Made by a program: the position numbers and the translations under genes. This document shows, in pieces, positions 53,011 to 62,442 of a DNA stretch of 64,000 bases. Where the stretch lies: assembly GCA_900079685.1 (NCBI GenBank), contig LT599018.1:124001-188000 (forward strand), in the 5' to 3' direction. Source of the DNA: an uncultured delta proteobacterium (GTDB taxonomy: Bacteria > Desulfobacterota > Desulfovibrionia > Desulfovibrionales > Desulfovibrionaceae). How positions within the stretch are numbered: the stretch's first letter is position 1; each line of letters starts with the position of its first letter. A model generated the notes under the pieces. The model worked only from the letters and a program-made list of their open reading frames with translations. It ran no database searches and was not told the origin of the DNA.

Positions 53011-53583
53011 GTGGGCATTCTTTTTCTTATCGGACCAAGGGGCAGCGGCAAAACGCTGATGGCGTCAATATTGGCGCAAAAGCACGGTTGCCGCACCTGC
53101 GACACGGACGCGCTGATCCGGGAAAAAACGGGCAAAAGCGTGGCGGATATCGTGGCGGAGGGCGGTTGGCCCGCGTTCCGCGCGCTGGAAAAGGCCGCTC
53201 TTGCCGAAGCTGTCGCGCGGATGCGCGAGGGAGGCGGCCCGGCCGTCATCGCGACCGGCGGCGGCATTGTGCTCGACCCGGAAAACCGGGAACGCATGCG
53301 GGCGGAAGGCGTTGTGGCCTATCTTGCCGCGCCGCCGAACGTGCTGGCGCGGCGGCTTCCGCCGCCGCAAAACGATCCGTCGCGCCCCTCCCTCACCAAT
53401 TTGCCGCCGGAGCAGGAAATCGCCAGGGTATTGCAGGAGCGCGAGCCGCTCTACCGCGCCGCGGCCCACCACGTTGTGGATGCGGCCAGGCCGCCGGAAA
53501 GCGTGGCGGCAATCCTGCGCGGGCACATCATGGCCCACGCCACGGTCCACGCCAAGGGCGGGCGCGACCAGGGGGCGGTATGA
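53011..53583 (+). CDS. aroK: Shikimate kinase
   Basis: A 190-residue P-loop kinase with Walker A GPRGSGKT (8-15), shikimate-binding D32 region (CDTDALIRE) and R58-type FRALEKAAL, GGGIV near 82, and a lid RP S L T N near 129. It phosphorylates shikimate with ATP. The GTG at 53011 with GAGG ahead is used; nearby ATGs are out of frame. It overlaps aroC by 4 bases (ATGA), forming a two-gene shikimate operon. Confidence 0.9.
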   Translation: MGILFLIGPRGSGKTLMASILAQKHGCRTCDTDALIREKTGKSVADIVAEGGWPAFRALEKAALAEAVARMREGGGPAVIATGGGIVLDPENRERMRAEGVVAYLAAPPNVLARRLPPPQNDPSRPSLTNLPPEQEIARVLQEREPLYRAAAHHVVDAARPPESVAAILRGHIMAHATVHAKGGRDQGAV

Positions 53584-54635
53584 GCGGCAATACCTTCGGC
53601 AGAATATTCAGGCTGACGACGTATGGCGAGTCCCACGGGCCGGGACTCGGCGGCATTGTGGACGGCTGCCCTCCCGGCATTCCTCTGGACGAAGCCCAAC
53701 TCCAGGCGGAGCTGGACAAGCGCAGACCGGGGCAGGCCAACGCGGCCAGCACGCCGCGCAAGGAACCGGATGCGGTGACGCTCCTTTCCGGCGTGTTCGA
53801 GGGAAAAACCACGGGTACGCCCATCGCCTTTCACGTTGCCAACACCAGCCAGCACAGCGCCGATTACGACGACTTGCGCGGCGTGTACCGGCCCGGGCAT
53901 GCCGATTATACCTTTGACGCCAAATTCGGCATCCGCGACCATCGCGGCGGCGGGCGTTCCTCGGGGCGGGAGACCGTTGCCAGGGTCGCGGGCGGCGCCA
54001 TCGCCCAGGCGCTGCTCGCGCGGGAGGGCATCGCGCTGTATGGGTGCGCGGCGTCCTTCGGCGGCATTGCCGCGCCCCTTACCGATATCGCCGGGGCGGA
54101 ACGCCGCGCCTTTTTCGCGCCGGATGACGGCATCGTCCCTCAATGGGAGGAGGCGGTGCGGGATGCCAGAGCACAGGGCGACACCCTTGGCGGCCTTGTA
54201 CGCATTGAAGCGCACGGCGTCCCCGCCGGGCTCGGCGAGCCGGTGTTCGACAAGCTGGATGCCCTGTTCGCCCACGCCCTGATGAGCGTGGGCGCGGTAA
54301 AGGGCGTGAGCGTCGGCGACGGGTTCGCCGCGGCGGACGCGACCGGCTCCGCCAACAACGATCCCATGGCGCCGGACGGGTTCGCGTCCAACCACGCGGG
54401 CGGCATTCTCGGCGGCATCAGCACGGGCCAGCCTATCGTGCTGACCGCCTCCGTCAAACCCATCGCGTCCATCGGGCTGGAGCAGCAAACGGTCAACACG
54501 GCGGGTGAAGCGGTGACGATCCGGGTGGGCGGCAGGCACGATCTTTCGGCCATCCCGCGCATCGTGCCGGTTTTGAAGGCCATGGCCGCGCTGGTGCTGG
54601 CGGATGCGCTGCTGTTGCAAAAACGCATGCTGTAG
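53580..54635 (+). CDS. aroC: Chorismate synthase
   Basis: A 351-residue enzyme with the three family signatures: GESHGPGLGGIVDG near residue 16, the RPGHADYTFDAKFG block near 105-118 with DHRGGGRSSGRETV after it, and GGISTGQPIVLTASVKP near 285. With reduced FMN it converts EPSP to chorismate, the last step of the shikimate pathway. The start ATG at 53580 overlaps the aroK stop; the open frame continues far upstream but only as a shadow of the reverse-strand genes. Confidence 0.95.
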   Translation: MSGNTFGRIFRLTTYGESHGPGLGGIVDGCPPGIPLDEAQLQAELDKRRPGQANAASTPRKEPDAVTLLSGVFEGKTTGTPIAFHVANTSQHSADYDDLRGVYRPGHADYTFDAKFGIRDHRGGGRSSGRETVARVAGGAIAQALLAREGIALYGCAASFGGIAAPLTDIAGAERRAFFAPDDGIVPQWEEAVRDARAQGDTLGGLVRIEAHGVPAGLGEPVFDKLDALFAHALMSVGAVKGVSVGDGFAAADATGSANNDPMAPDGFASNHAGGILGGISTGQPIVLTASVKPIASIGLEQQTVNTAGEAVTIRVGGRHDLSAIPRIVPVLKAMAALVLADALLLQKRML

Positions 54636-54652
54636 AAAACTCGGGAGGACAT

Positions 54653-55297
54653 ATGAAACTGCTCGCCATCAACGGAAGCCCGCGCAAAACCAGAAACACG
54701 GGTAGTCTGCTTGAAAAGGCCGTGGAAGGGGCCACAGCGGCCGGGGCTGACGCCGAACTCCTACACCTGCGCGACCTCGGCGCGTATAAAGGGTGCATCA
54801 GCTGTTTTCACTGTAAGGATCCAAAAGGCTCGCACTACGGGCGATGCGCGGTGAACGATCCGTTGACCCCTTTGCTGGACGCGGCCCATGCCGCCGACGT
54901 GCTCGTGCTCGGCTCCCCGGTTTATTTTCATGCGGAAACCGGCCTCATGCGAAATTGCATGGAGCGGCTGTGGTTCCAGTACCATCTGTATTCCAAGGTG
55001 AAGGGGCCGTTGTCGCCCCGGAAAAAGGCCACGGCCCTGGTCTACACCATGAACGTTCCCGAATTTGCCATCGCGCCTCGTGGCTATGACAGGATGATGG
55101 GCGCGGCCAAACTGGTCATGGAAAAGTTGTTCGGCTCCTGTGAGTTGTTTGTGTGCACCGATACGCGGCAGTTCAAGGATTACTCCAAGTACGACACGGA
55201 CTATTTCGACGTGGAGGCCAAGCTCAAGCGGCACGCCGAGGTGTTTCCGCAAGACCTGGAGCGGGCGTTCGCCATGGGACGGCGATTGGTGGGGTAG
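54653..55297 (+). CDS. Flavodoxin-fold NAD(P)H-dependent FMN reductase / iron-sulfur flavoprotein-like
   Basis: A 214-residue protein. The N-terminal LLAINGSPRKTRNTGSLLEK holds the FMN phosphate loop, the GSPVYFHAETGLMRNCMERL block near 85 sits against the isoalloxazine, and a cysteine cluster C48-X2-C51-X2-C54 with a further Cys near 64 (GCISCFHC) resembles the FeS site of archaeal iron-sulfur flavoproteins. It reduces flavins or quinones or passes electrons. GGGAGG lies ahead. It follows aroC after 17 bases and may be in the same transcript, perhaps feeding reduced FMN to chorismate synthase, which is only an inference. Confidence 0.8.
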   Translation: MKLLAINGSPRKTRNTGSLLEKAVEGATAAGADAELLHLRDLGAYKGCISCFHCKDPKGSHYGRCAVNDPLTPLLDAAHAADVLVLGSPVYFHAETGLMRNCMERLWFQYHLYSKVKGPLSPRKKATALVYTMNVPEFAIAPRGYDRMMGAAKLVMEKLFGSCELFVCTDTRQFKDYSKYDTDYFDVEAKLKRHAEVFPQDLERAFAMGRRLVG

Positions 55298-55301
55298 CGC
55301 G

Positions 55302-56027
55302 CTACCATGAGCGCAGCGGCAGTTCTTCCCCGAGGTCAAGGCCCGCTTCGGTGACGCGTATTCTGTGCGGGTGGCTTTCCACGCCGGTTTGCCGCACTTC
55401 GTGGTACAGCGCGGCGTAGACCGGGTCGATATAGTCCGCCGGGCCGAAGCAATGTCCGTCCGGGCGCTGGACGCAGTAAAAAAACGCGCCGCGCTCTCCG
55501 GAGCGGACAATGGCGGCCATTTCCCGTAAATGCTTGTGGGCGCGTTCGCTCACCGCATCCGGGAAGGCGGCGGCATCGTCTTCCACCAGGGTCACGTTTT
55601 TGCATTCGACCCAGAGCGGGGGCAGGCCCGGCCCGGTGAGGCGGGCGTCAAGGCGGCTTGCGCCGCACCTGGCCTCCGGCTGAAAATGCGTATAGCCTCT
55701 GGCCCAGGGGAGAAGACCGGCCTTCCAGGCGGCGAAAAGCAGCCGGTTGGGGGTAAGGGTGTTGACGCCTACCCAGGCGGGCGCCGCCGCCGCGCCGGGC
55801 AAACCGATGCACTCCAAGGTGTAGGGGAGTTTGCGGTCCGGGTTGGCCGCCGGGGAGAGCAGGGCGGGAAGGCCCGGCCGCGTCAGCCCGAGCATGCTGC
55901 CCGAGTTGTTGGTGTGGGCCAGGAATGCCGCGTCCCCATCGCGGCATTCCACGAAAAAGCGTTTGAAGCGCCGCAGAAAGACGGCCTTCCGGCAGCCGGG
56001 AGGAAAGGGCAGAAGCGGCGTGTTCAT
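55302..56027 (-). CDS. sfsA: SfsA family DNA/RNA nuclease or sugar fermentation stimulator
   Basis: A 241-residue protein with the family pattern: [24 protein letters not shown] (split by a short loop) near residue 25, the catalytic PD-(D/E)XK-like region with [23 protein letters not shown] near 145, and a late [10 protein letters not shown] strand. SfsA is a putative DNA-binding nuclease of unclear role. The start at 56027 (MNTPLLPFP) has GGGAAA ahead; 14 upstream codons are possible but weaker. It is convergent with the FMN reductase gene and divergent from the aminotransferase gene. Confidence 0.9.
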   Translation of the reverse strand: MNTPLLPFPPGCRKAVFLRRFKRFFVECRDGDAAFLAHTNNSGSMLGLTRPGLPALLSPAANPDRKLPYTLECIGLPGAAAAPAWVGVNTLTPNRLLFAAWKAGLLPWARGYTHFQPEARCGASRLDARLTGPGLPPLWVECKNVTLVEDDAAAFPDAVSERAHKHLREMAAIVRSGERGAFFYCVQRPDGHCFGPADYIDPVYAALYHEVRQTGVESHPHRIRVTEAGLDLGEELPLRSW

Positions 56028-56127
56028 GTTTTTCCCACGGAGAGGCGATTTACAGTCGGTTGGCTTCATGCTATGCGTGGAACGCTTGTTTCAGCTATCT
56101 TATTACTTTTACTTTGGGAGCAATGCC

Positions 56128-57303
56128 ATGAATCTTTCGCGCCGTATCAACAACCTTGCCCCGTCGGCCACGCTCGCCATGTCGGCCCGCGCCCGCGAAC
56201 TGAAGGCCGCGGGGCACGACGTTCTCAGCCTGACCGTCGGGGAGCCGGATTTCCCGACCCCGGACTATATCGGCGAAGCCGCCAAAAAAGCCATTGACGA
56301 GCACTTCACCCGCTACACCGCGGAAACGGGCATCGTTGAACTGCGCGCCGCCGTGGCCGCCTATTTTAAAGACGCATACGGCGTGACCGCGGCGAAAGCC
56401 GACAATATCACCATGACCAACGGCGGTAAACAGGGCCTGTACAACGTGTTTCTCTGCCTGCTCGATCCGGGCGACGAGGTCATCATCCCGGCCCCGTACT
56501 GGGTGAGTTATCCCGACATGGTGCAGCTGGCGGACGGCAAGCCCGTCATCGTCTCCGCCCCGGCCGAAGCCGGGTTCAAGGTGACGGTCGCGCAGCTCGA
56601 CAAAAGCAAGACCGCCAAAACCAAGGCCCTTGTCGTCAACTCGCCCTCCAACCCCACGGGCGCGTGCTACTCCCAGGCGGAGATCGACGCCATCGCCCAA
56701 TGGGCCGTGGACAACAAAATCGTGCTGATCGCCGACGAAATCTACGACCAACTCGTGTACGCCCCGGCCAAGCACGGCACGTTCAGCACCTGGTGGGAAA
56801 AACATCCCGACAGCTTCGTCATCTGCGGCGGGGTCAGCAAGACCTACGCCATGACCGGCTGGCGCGTGGGGCACGTCATGGCGAACATCCCGCTTTCCAA
56901 AGCCATGTCCAAACTGCAGAGCCAGACCACGTCCAACGTGTGCTCCATCGCCCAGAAAGCGGCTCTCGCCGCCTACACCGGCGGCATGGACGCCGTGAAC
57001 GCCATGCGAAGCGCCTTCCAGCGCCGCCGCGATCTGGCGCTGGACATCATCGGCACCTGGAAGGGCGTTTACTGCCCGAAGCCGGACGGCGCGTTCTACA
57101 TCTTCCCGGACGTGCATGGCGTGTACACGTCTTCCATGCCCGACTCCATGGCCTTCTGCGAGCAGGTGCTGGAAAAGGCGGGCGTGGCCCTGGTGCCCGG
57201 CAAACCCTTTGGGGACGACAACTGCGTGCGCATGTCCTACGCGGTTTCCGATGAAATGCTGACCCAGGCTCTGGAGAGGATCGGCAAATTCCTTTACAAG
57301 TAA
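56128..57303 (+). CDS. Class I aspartate/aromatic aminotransferase
   Basis: A 391-residue fold-type I aminotransferase with LSLTVGEPDFPTPD, TMTNGGKQGLYNVF, VNSPSNPTGACYS, DEIYDQLVY and the Schiff-base lysine in GGVSKTYAMTGWRVG near residue 238, and a late R in NCVRMSYA. The residue set fits the AspC/AatA (Ib) group. It moves the amino group between aspartate and 2-oxoglutarate. The start at 56128 with GGGAG 8 bases ahead is used; the longer frame upstream lies in the reverse-strand sfsA gene. A strong terminator follows. Confidence 0.92.
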   Translation: MNLSRRINNLAPSATLAMSARARELKAAGHDVLSLTVGEPDFPTPDYIGEAAKKAIDEHFTRYTAETGIVELRAAVAAYFKDAYGVTAAKADNITMTNGGKQGLYNVFLCLLDPGDEVIIPAPYWVSYPDMVQLADGKPVIVSAPAEAGFKVTVAQLDKSKTAKTKALVVNSPSNPTGACYSQAEIDAIAQWAVDNKIVLIADEIYDQLVYAPAKHGTFSTWWEKHPDSFVICGGVSKTYAMTGWRVGHVMANIPLSKAMSKLQSQTTSNVCSIAQKAALAAYTGGMDAVNAMRSAFQRRRDLALDIIGTWKGVYCPKPDGAFYIFPDVHGVYTSSMPDSMAFCEQVLEKAGVALVPGKPFGDDNCVRMSYAVSDEMLTQALERIGKFLYK

Positions 57304-57343
57304 AGGAATAAGCGCTTCCTAAACACGCGAAGAACGCTCCACG

Positions 57344-57385
57344 CCGCCGGTCCGGGATGCCTCCGGACCGGCGGTCTTATTTTTC
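57344..57385 (+). terminator. Terminator after the aminotransferase gene
   Basis: CCGCCGGTCCGG at 57344-57355 pairs with CCGGACCGGCGG at 57363-57374; TCTTATTTTT follows. Confidence 0.92.
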
Positions 57386-57476
57386 CGCCCTTTCCCGGCG
57401 TTGCCTATTCCCGGGAAAAAAAGGTATATCTCCATAGGTGTAACGATATTGTCATCACTTTTTCCGGAGGTTTCCC

Positions 57477-58832
57477 ATGGCCGTCCATTCCCATGCCCTT
57501 AATTGGAGCAACGCCTTTACGGGCCGCATGCAGGGCCTTGCCCTTGAATCCTCGCCGTTCGCCGCGCGCGCCGCGGCGCTTGCCGGGCGGCTGCGAGACG
57601 AAACCGGGCAGGGGATACTGCCGTTCATGACCCTGCCGTTCCGCCCCGCCCTGGAAAAAGAGATCCCGGCAGCCATGGCGGCCCTTGCCGGGTGCCGGCA
57701 CATGCTGGTGCTGGGCATCGGCGGTTCCGCCCTTGGCGCGCGGGCGCTGCAAAAAGCCTTCGCTCCGGGGCAGGACAGGCCGAACCACACCGGCCCCTGG
57801 CTGTGGATCGCGGACAACGTCGACGCCGATACCCTGACCGCCCTGTTCGACAAGCTCCCCCCGAAGGAAACCGCCTTGGTGGTCATTTCCAAATCCGGCG
57901 GCACCATTGAGACGCTGGCCCAGTATTTTCTGGCCAGGACCTGGTTGCAAAAGGCCCTGGGCGACGGCTGGAAAAAACAGGTCGTCATGGTCACGGACGA
58001 AAAAGCCGGGTTCCTGCGTGAAGAGGCGGACAAGGAAGGCATCATCAGCCTGCCCGTGCCGGATTATCTCGGCGGGCGGTACTCGGTTTTTTCCGCCGTG
58101 GGCCTCTTGCCCGCGGCTTTCATGGGCATGGACTGGCGCGCGCTGCTTGACGGGGCGGCCTCGGTTTTCGCGCCGCTGCTCGCGGACATGAGCACCCTGC
58201 ACGGCCATCCGGCCTGGAAACTGGCCGTCTGGAACCGGATGCTGATGGAAAAAGGGTATTCGCAGCTTATTTTCTTTTCCTATATCCCCCTCTGGTCCTG
58301 GCTGGGCGCGTGGTTCGCGCAGCTCTGGGCGGAAAGCCTGGGCAAGGAGGGCAAAGGCTCCATGCCCGTTCCGGCCGTGGGGGTTACGGACCAGCACTCC
58401 GTGAACCAGATGTTCCTGGACGGACCGCGCGACAAGGGCTGCTTTTTCGTCCACAGCCCCGCCCTGGACAAAGGGCCGGCTTTCGGCAACGATGTGCCGG
58501 AAAAATGGTCCTGGCTCAAGGGCCGCAAGTTCGGCGATCTGCTTGAGGCCGAAGGGCTGGGCACGCGCATGGCCCTGGCGGAAAACAACGTCCCGCTGGT
58601 GGAATTCGCCTTTGCCTCCTCGGACGAGTATGCGGCCGGGAAGTTCATGGGGCTTCTGGAATTGACGACCATCCTGACGGGCTGGCTGCTGGATATCAAC
58701 CCCATTGACCAGCCCGCCGTGGAATTGGGCAAATGCCTGGCCAACGCCAAGCTCGGCGCGCCGGGCTATCCGGAAGAGAGCGCGGCGCTGGCCGCTTTTC
58801 TGAACCGCAAAGGAGCGGTGGATGCTTTTTAA
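57477..58832 (+). CDS. pgi: Glucose-6-phosphate isomerase
   Basis: A 451-residue protein, short form typical for many bacteria. Family blocks: VLGIGGSALGARALQKAF near 78, VVISKSGGTIETLAQYFL near 140 (sugar phosphate binding), GGRYSVFSAVGLLPAAF near 200, the EKGYSQLIFFSYIPLW region near 260 and TDQHSVNQMFLDGP near 303 with the catalytic His. It interconverts glucose-6-phosphate and fructose-6-phosphate. GGAGG lies ahead of the ATG. It overlaps the next sensor-kinase gene by 11 bases, so translation is coupled. Confidence 0.95.
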   Translation: MAVHSHALNWSNAFTGRMQGLALESSPFAARAAALAGRLRDETGQGILPFMTLPFRPALEKEIPAAMAALAGCRHMLVLGIGGSALGARALQKAFAPGQDRPNHTGPWLWIADNVDADTLTALFDKLPPKETALVVISKSGGTIETLAQYFLARTWLQKALGDGWKKQVVMVTDEKAGFLREEADKEGIISLPVPDYLGGRYSVFSAVGLLPAAFMGMDWRALLDGAASVFAPLLADMSTLHGHPAWKLAVWNRMLMEKGYSQLIFFSYIPLWSWLGAWFAQLWAESLGKEGKGSMPVPAVGVTDQHSVNQMFLDGPRDKGCFFVHSPALDKGPAFGNDVPEKWSWLKGRKFGDLLEAEGLGTRMALAENNVPLVEFAFASSDEYAAGKFMGLLELTTILTGWLLDINPIDQPAVELGKCLANAKLGAPGYPEESAALAAFLNRKGAVDAF

Positions 58833-60435
58833 CCGGCAGCGCGGGGAGGAAAACCCGCCACGCCATGCGGCGCCCGGCTCTCCCCCTGTCCAGGGGGACA
58901 AGCCGGGCGGCAAGGCCGCCAATGGAAACGGGCGGGACAAGCCTTCCGTCGACACCACGCCCCCGGACAGGGTGAAGCTGGGCATCGCCCGCTACCTGGC
59001 CTGGGTCCTTCTGGTGTTGATTCTCGCGTTTTCGATATTTCTGGCCATCGTTGTCGGCAACCGGGCCCAGGATACGCTTCTCACCAAGCAGCGCAATTTC
59101 GCGGGCATTCTGGCGGAGCACCTGAACCAGCAGATTTTCGCGCGGTTCAGCATCCCGGCGGTCGCCGCCTACGGGCGCCCGAACTTGAAACAGAATGCCC
59201 AGTATGTGATGCTGGACCAGACCGTGGCCTCGCTGACGCACGGCCTGCAAGTCCATTCCTTGCGTATTTTCGATAACGACGGGGAGATCAAATATTCCTC
59301 CCGCGACCGGGGCGAGGTCGGGCACAAGAGCCCGGTGACGGAAGCCATGGTGCAGGGCGTCGAGGAGGCGCAACTGCCGGTTTTCGTGGTGGACAGAAAC
59401 ATTCCGCTGTGGGAGGCGTATCTTTCCTTTTTCCGGATGAAGCCCGGCGCGTTTTATTTGCGGACCATCGCGCCGATGCGGCCCGTGGTTTCCTTGCGGG
59501 TGTCGAACACGGCCTCGTATGAGTGGACGCGGGCCGAATCCCTGGGCGTTCTGGAGTTTTCGCAGGACATCACCAGCGACATGGCGGATATCGTGCGGTT
59601 CCAGTGGACCATCGTGGGCATCACGCTGGCCTCGTCGCTTTTGGTGGTGCTCCTGCTTCTGGTTTTCCTGCGCCGGGCGGAAGCGGCGCTCGCGCTGCGT
59701 ATGCGCGAGCGGCAGCGCCTTGTGAGCGAGTTGCACCAGCACGAGAAGCTGGCGGGCATGGGGCGCGTGGTGGCGGGCATCGCCCACGAAATCCGCAACC
59801 CGCTCGGGATCATCCAGTCCAGCGCGGAACTGCTCCTTTCCCGCCCCACGGCGTCCGACCCGGTGACGGGCAAGATTTTGCGGGCGATTTTCGACGAGGC
59901 GCGCCGCTTGTCCCAGACCGTGAGCGACTTTCTCGATTACGCACGCCCCCGCCAGCCGCAGCAGGCCCAGGTGGATCTCGCCAGGACCACCCGGGACGTG
60001 CTGGCCTTCCTTGAGCCGGAACTTGCCGCCCGGAACATAACGGTCCGGACGGCGTTCGTGCCGCAGCGGGCGGGCACGGAAGGCCTGTATACCCTTGGCG
60101 ACAAGGATCTTTTGCACCGGGCGATTTACAACGTGCTGATTAACAGCATGCAGGCCATGGACACGAAGGGGAGCATCACCATCAGCGGGCGACCCCTGGA
60201 GGAAAAGACCAGGGACCGGGTGGAACTCTGCGTTGCCGACTCCGGGCCGGGATTCCCCGTGGAAAATCGGGAGCGCATCCTGGACCCCTTTGTCACGACC
60301 AAGGACGGCGGCACGGGGCTGGGGCTTCCCATTGTGAACAACATCATCACGAGCCACGGCGGCCAGATGAGCCTGGAAGACGCCCCGGGGGGCGGAGCCA
60401 TGGTGCGCATGGTGCTGCCTTCGGGCGCATCCTGA
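58822..60435 (+). CDS. Membrane sensor histidine kinase (NtrB/ZraS-like)
   Basis: A 537-residue protein. A 50-residue charged N-terminal arm leads to TM1 (about 53-75), an extracytoplasmic sensor domain of double-PAS/dCache-like size (about 80-255), TM2 (about 262-283), HisKA with H322 (GIAHEIRNPLGIIQSSAELL region) and HATPase_c with NVLINSMQAMD, DSGPGF and GGTGLGLPI. It should phosphorylate the sigma-54 response regulator encoded 88 bases downstream. The start at 58822 inside the pgi end is supported by GGAG 7 bases ahead. Confidence 0.92.
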   Translation: MLFNRQRGEENPPRHAAPGSPPVQGDKPGGKAANGNGRDKPSVDTTPPDRVKLGIARYLAWVLLVLILAFSIFLAIVVGNRAQDTLLTKQRNFAGILAEHLNQQIFARFSIPAVAAYGRPNLKQNAQYVMLDQTVASLTHGLQVHSLRIFDNDGEIKYSSRDRGEVGHKSPVTEAMVQGVEEAQLPVFVVDRNIPLWEAYLSFFRMKPGAFYLRTIAPMRPVVSLRVSNTASYEWTRAESLGVLEFSQDITSDMADIVRFQWTIVGITLASSLLVVLLLLVFLRRAEAALALRMRERQRLVSELHQHEKLAGMGRVVAGIAHEIRNPLGIIQSSAELLLSRPTASDPVTGKILRAIFDEARRLSQTVSDFLDYARPRQPQQAQVDLARTTRDVLAFLEPELAARNITVRTAFVPQRAGTEGLYTLGDKDLLHRAIYNVLINSMQAMDTKGSITISGRPLEEKTRDRVELCVADSGPGFPVENRERILDPFVTTKDGGTGLGLPIVNNIITSHGGQMSLEDAPGGGAMVRMVLPSGAS

Positions 60436-60523
60436 TACCGCAACGGCCCGCCCGGAGGCGCAGGCGGAACGGCCTTCCGCCGGGGCGAGCGTTTTACCGT
60501 TATGTTGCAATAAGGCGAGATTC

Positions 60524-61906
60524 ATGAACGACCAACAGACGCATCTGCTTATTATTGACGACGAGAAGAACTATCTTCTCGTTCTGGAAACCCTGCTGAC
60601 GGATGCCGGGTACACGGTCACGGCCCTGAGCGACCCGGAAAGCGCCCTGGCGTTCCTGGAAGACTCGGAAGTGGACGTGGTCGTCACGGACATGAAAATG
60701 CCCAAGATCAGCGGCCGGGAAGTGCTCGAGCACGTCCGGAAGAACTACCCGCACGTGCCGGTGCTCGTCATGACCGCGTTCGGCTCCATCGAAAGCGCCG
60801 TGGAAGTTATGAAGTTCGGGGCGTTCGACTATATCACCAAGCCCTTTTCCAACGACGAGATGCTGCTTTCCCTGAAAAACGCGGCGGAACTCGCCAGGGT
60901 GCACCGGCGGTACCGCCTCCTGCACGAGAACCTGGAGGAGCGCTTCGGCCTGCACCAGATTATCGGGCGGAGCAAGGGCATCCGCTCCGTCCTGGCCATG
61001 GTGGACCGGGCCGCGCCCAGCAAAAGCTCCGTCCTGATTACCGGGGAATCCGGCACGGGCAAGGAGCTCGTGGCGCGGGCCATACACTTCGCATCCCCGC
61101 GCAAGAACGGGCCTTTTGTCAGCGTCAACTGTATGGCGCTCAACCCCGGCGTGCTGGAAAGCGAGCTTTTCGGCCATGAGAAGGGGTCCTTCACCGGCGC
61201 GGTGGCCATGCGGCGGGGCCGGTTCGAACTGGCCGACGGCGGCACTCTGTTTTTGGACGAGATCGGCGAATTGTCCCACGACATGCAGGTGAAGCTGCTC
61301 AGAGTGCTGCAGGAGCGCCGGTTCGAGCGGGTCGGCGGCTCCGAGGAAATAGAGGTGGATATCCGTATCGTCACGGCCACGAACAAGGACCTGCAGGCCG
61401 AGGTGGAAGCCGGGAACTTCCGCGAGGATCTGTATTACCGGCTGAACGTGGTGCAACTGCTGCTGCCGCCCTTGCGCGAGCGGCGCGAGGATATCCCGCT
61501 CTTGGTGGCGCATTTCGTGGAAAAGATGGTGCGGGAAAACGGCCTCACCCCCAAGATCTTCACGCCGGAAGCGCTGGATTTCCTGTGCGGGTATGAATGG
61601 CCCGGCAACATCCGCCAGTTGGAGAACATGGTGGAACGCTGCATGGTCATGGCGCCGAGCGACGCCATCGAAGTGCAGGACCTGCCGCAGGAAATACGCG
61701 ACGAGGAAACCCAGCTCAAAAGCGCGGTGGATCTCTTGCCCGTTGAGCTCAATCTCGCGGACACCATGGATAAACTTGAGGCGGCCCTGGTCCGGCGCGC
61801 CCTTGCCAGGGCGGATTTCGTCCAGGTAAAGGCGGCCGAGCTGCTGGGCATTTCAAAAAGTCTGCTGCAATACAAGCTGCGAAAATACGGGATCACCGGC
61901 CACTAA
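60524..61906 (+). CDS. Sigma-54-dependent response regulator (NtrC family)
   Basis: A 460-residue protein. Receiver domain with D12-D13, phospho-acceptor D56 (VVVTDMKMP) and K near 108; AAA+ domain with Walker A GESGTGKELV near 172, sigma-54 contact loop GSFTGA near 223, Walker B GTLFLDEIGEL near 240 and R-finger region; and a C-terminal Fis-type HTH with QVKAAELLGISKSLLQYKLRKYG. It activates sigma-54 promoters on phosphorylation by the upstream kinase. No sigma-54 promoter is obvious in the window, so its targets are elsewhere. Confidence 0.95.
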   Translation: MNDQQTHLLIIDDEKNYLLVLETLLTDAGYTVTALSDPESALAFLEDSEVDVVVTDMKMPKISGREVLEHVRKNYPHVPVLVMTAFGSIESAVEVMKFGAFDYITKPFSNDEMLLSLKNAAELARVHRRYRLLHENLEERFGLHQIIGRSKGIRSVLAMVDRAAPSKSSVLITGESGTGKELVARAIHFASPRKNGPFVSVNCMALNPGVLESELFGHEKGSFTGAVAMRRGRFELADGGTLFLDEIGELSHDMQVKLLRVLQERRFERVGGSEEIEVDIRIVTATNKDLQAEVEAGNFREDLYYRLNVVQLLLPPLRERREDIPLLVAHFVEKMVRENGLTPKIFTPEALDFLCGYEWPGNIRQLENMVERCMVMAPSDAIEVQDLPQEIRDEETQLKSAVDLLPVELNLADTMDKLEAALVRRALARADFVQVKAAELLGISKSLLQYKLRKYGITGH

Positions 61907-61936
61907 AGTCGGGCAGCCCTTGGGAAAGAGCGCATC

Positions 61937-62371
61937 ATGTTTTTTGACGAACTGCGGGCCGGGCAGACGTTTTCTGTCCGGCCCGTCACCATTACGGAAG
62001 AGGCTATCCGGTCCTTTGCGCTGGCGTACGACCCGCTGCCCGTGCACCTGGATGCGGCGTACGCAGCCACCACGCCGTTCGGGGGCATCATCGCTCCCGG
62101 GGTTATGTCGTTCATGGCCGTCTGGGCCGAGTTTCTGAAAACCAACGGCTGGGGCGCCAACTTTGTGGCCGGGAAAAGCACAAAAATCGAGTGGCTCGCC
62201 CCCGTGTATCCGGGAGACGTGCTGCGCGGCGAGGCCCGGATCATGGAAGTGGTGGCGCACAAACCGGACTGCGGCATCGTGTACCTCGGTATCGACGTTT
62301 ACAACCAGCACGGGATCAAGGTTATATTCGACACCAGCGAACTGGTGATTAAGGCGCGGCCCGGAGCGTAA
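61937..62371 (+). CDS. MaoC-like hot-dog dehydratase family protein
   Basis: A 144-residue hot-dog fold protein with the hydratase-like motif YDPLPVHLDAAYAATTPFGG at residues 31-50, D32 and H37 being the catalytic pair position, and an IIAPGVMSF turn. It could hydrate enoyl-CoA or a similar acyl thioester; the substrate is unknown. It follows the NtrC-type gene after 30 bases and may share its transcript. GGAAAGAG-type ribosome site precedes it. Confidence 0.85.
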   Translation: MFFDELRAGQTFSVRPVTITEEAIRSFALAYDPLPVHLDAAYAATTPFGGIIAPGVMSFMAVWAEFLKTNGWGANFVAGKSTKIEWLAPVYPGDVLRGEARIMEVVAHKPDCGIVYLGIDVYNQHGIKVIFDTSELVIKARPGA

Positions 62372-62377
62372 TACGGC

Positions 62378-62411
62378 ACGCGCCGGGATGGCGGCTGTCA
62401 TCCCGGCGCGT
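62378..62411. terminator. Hairpin between MaoC-like gene and AGCS transporter gene
   Basis: ACGCGCCGGGATG at 62378-62390 and CATCCCGGCGCGT at 62399-62411 form a perfect 13-bp stem between convergent genes. T-runs are weak. Confidence 0.75.
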
Positions 62412-62442
62412 GTTGTAAGATGCACTATATCCCGTCCTAGCG

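Noticed and set aside
51201-53579. Long plus-strand open frame upstream of and continuous with aroC
   Set aside because: It lies opposite hom and alaC, whose motifs are unambiguous; the aroC family start and 4-base overlap with aroK fix the real start at 53580. High GC keeps the opposite frame open.
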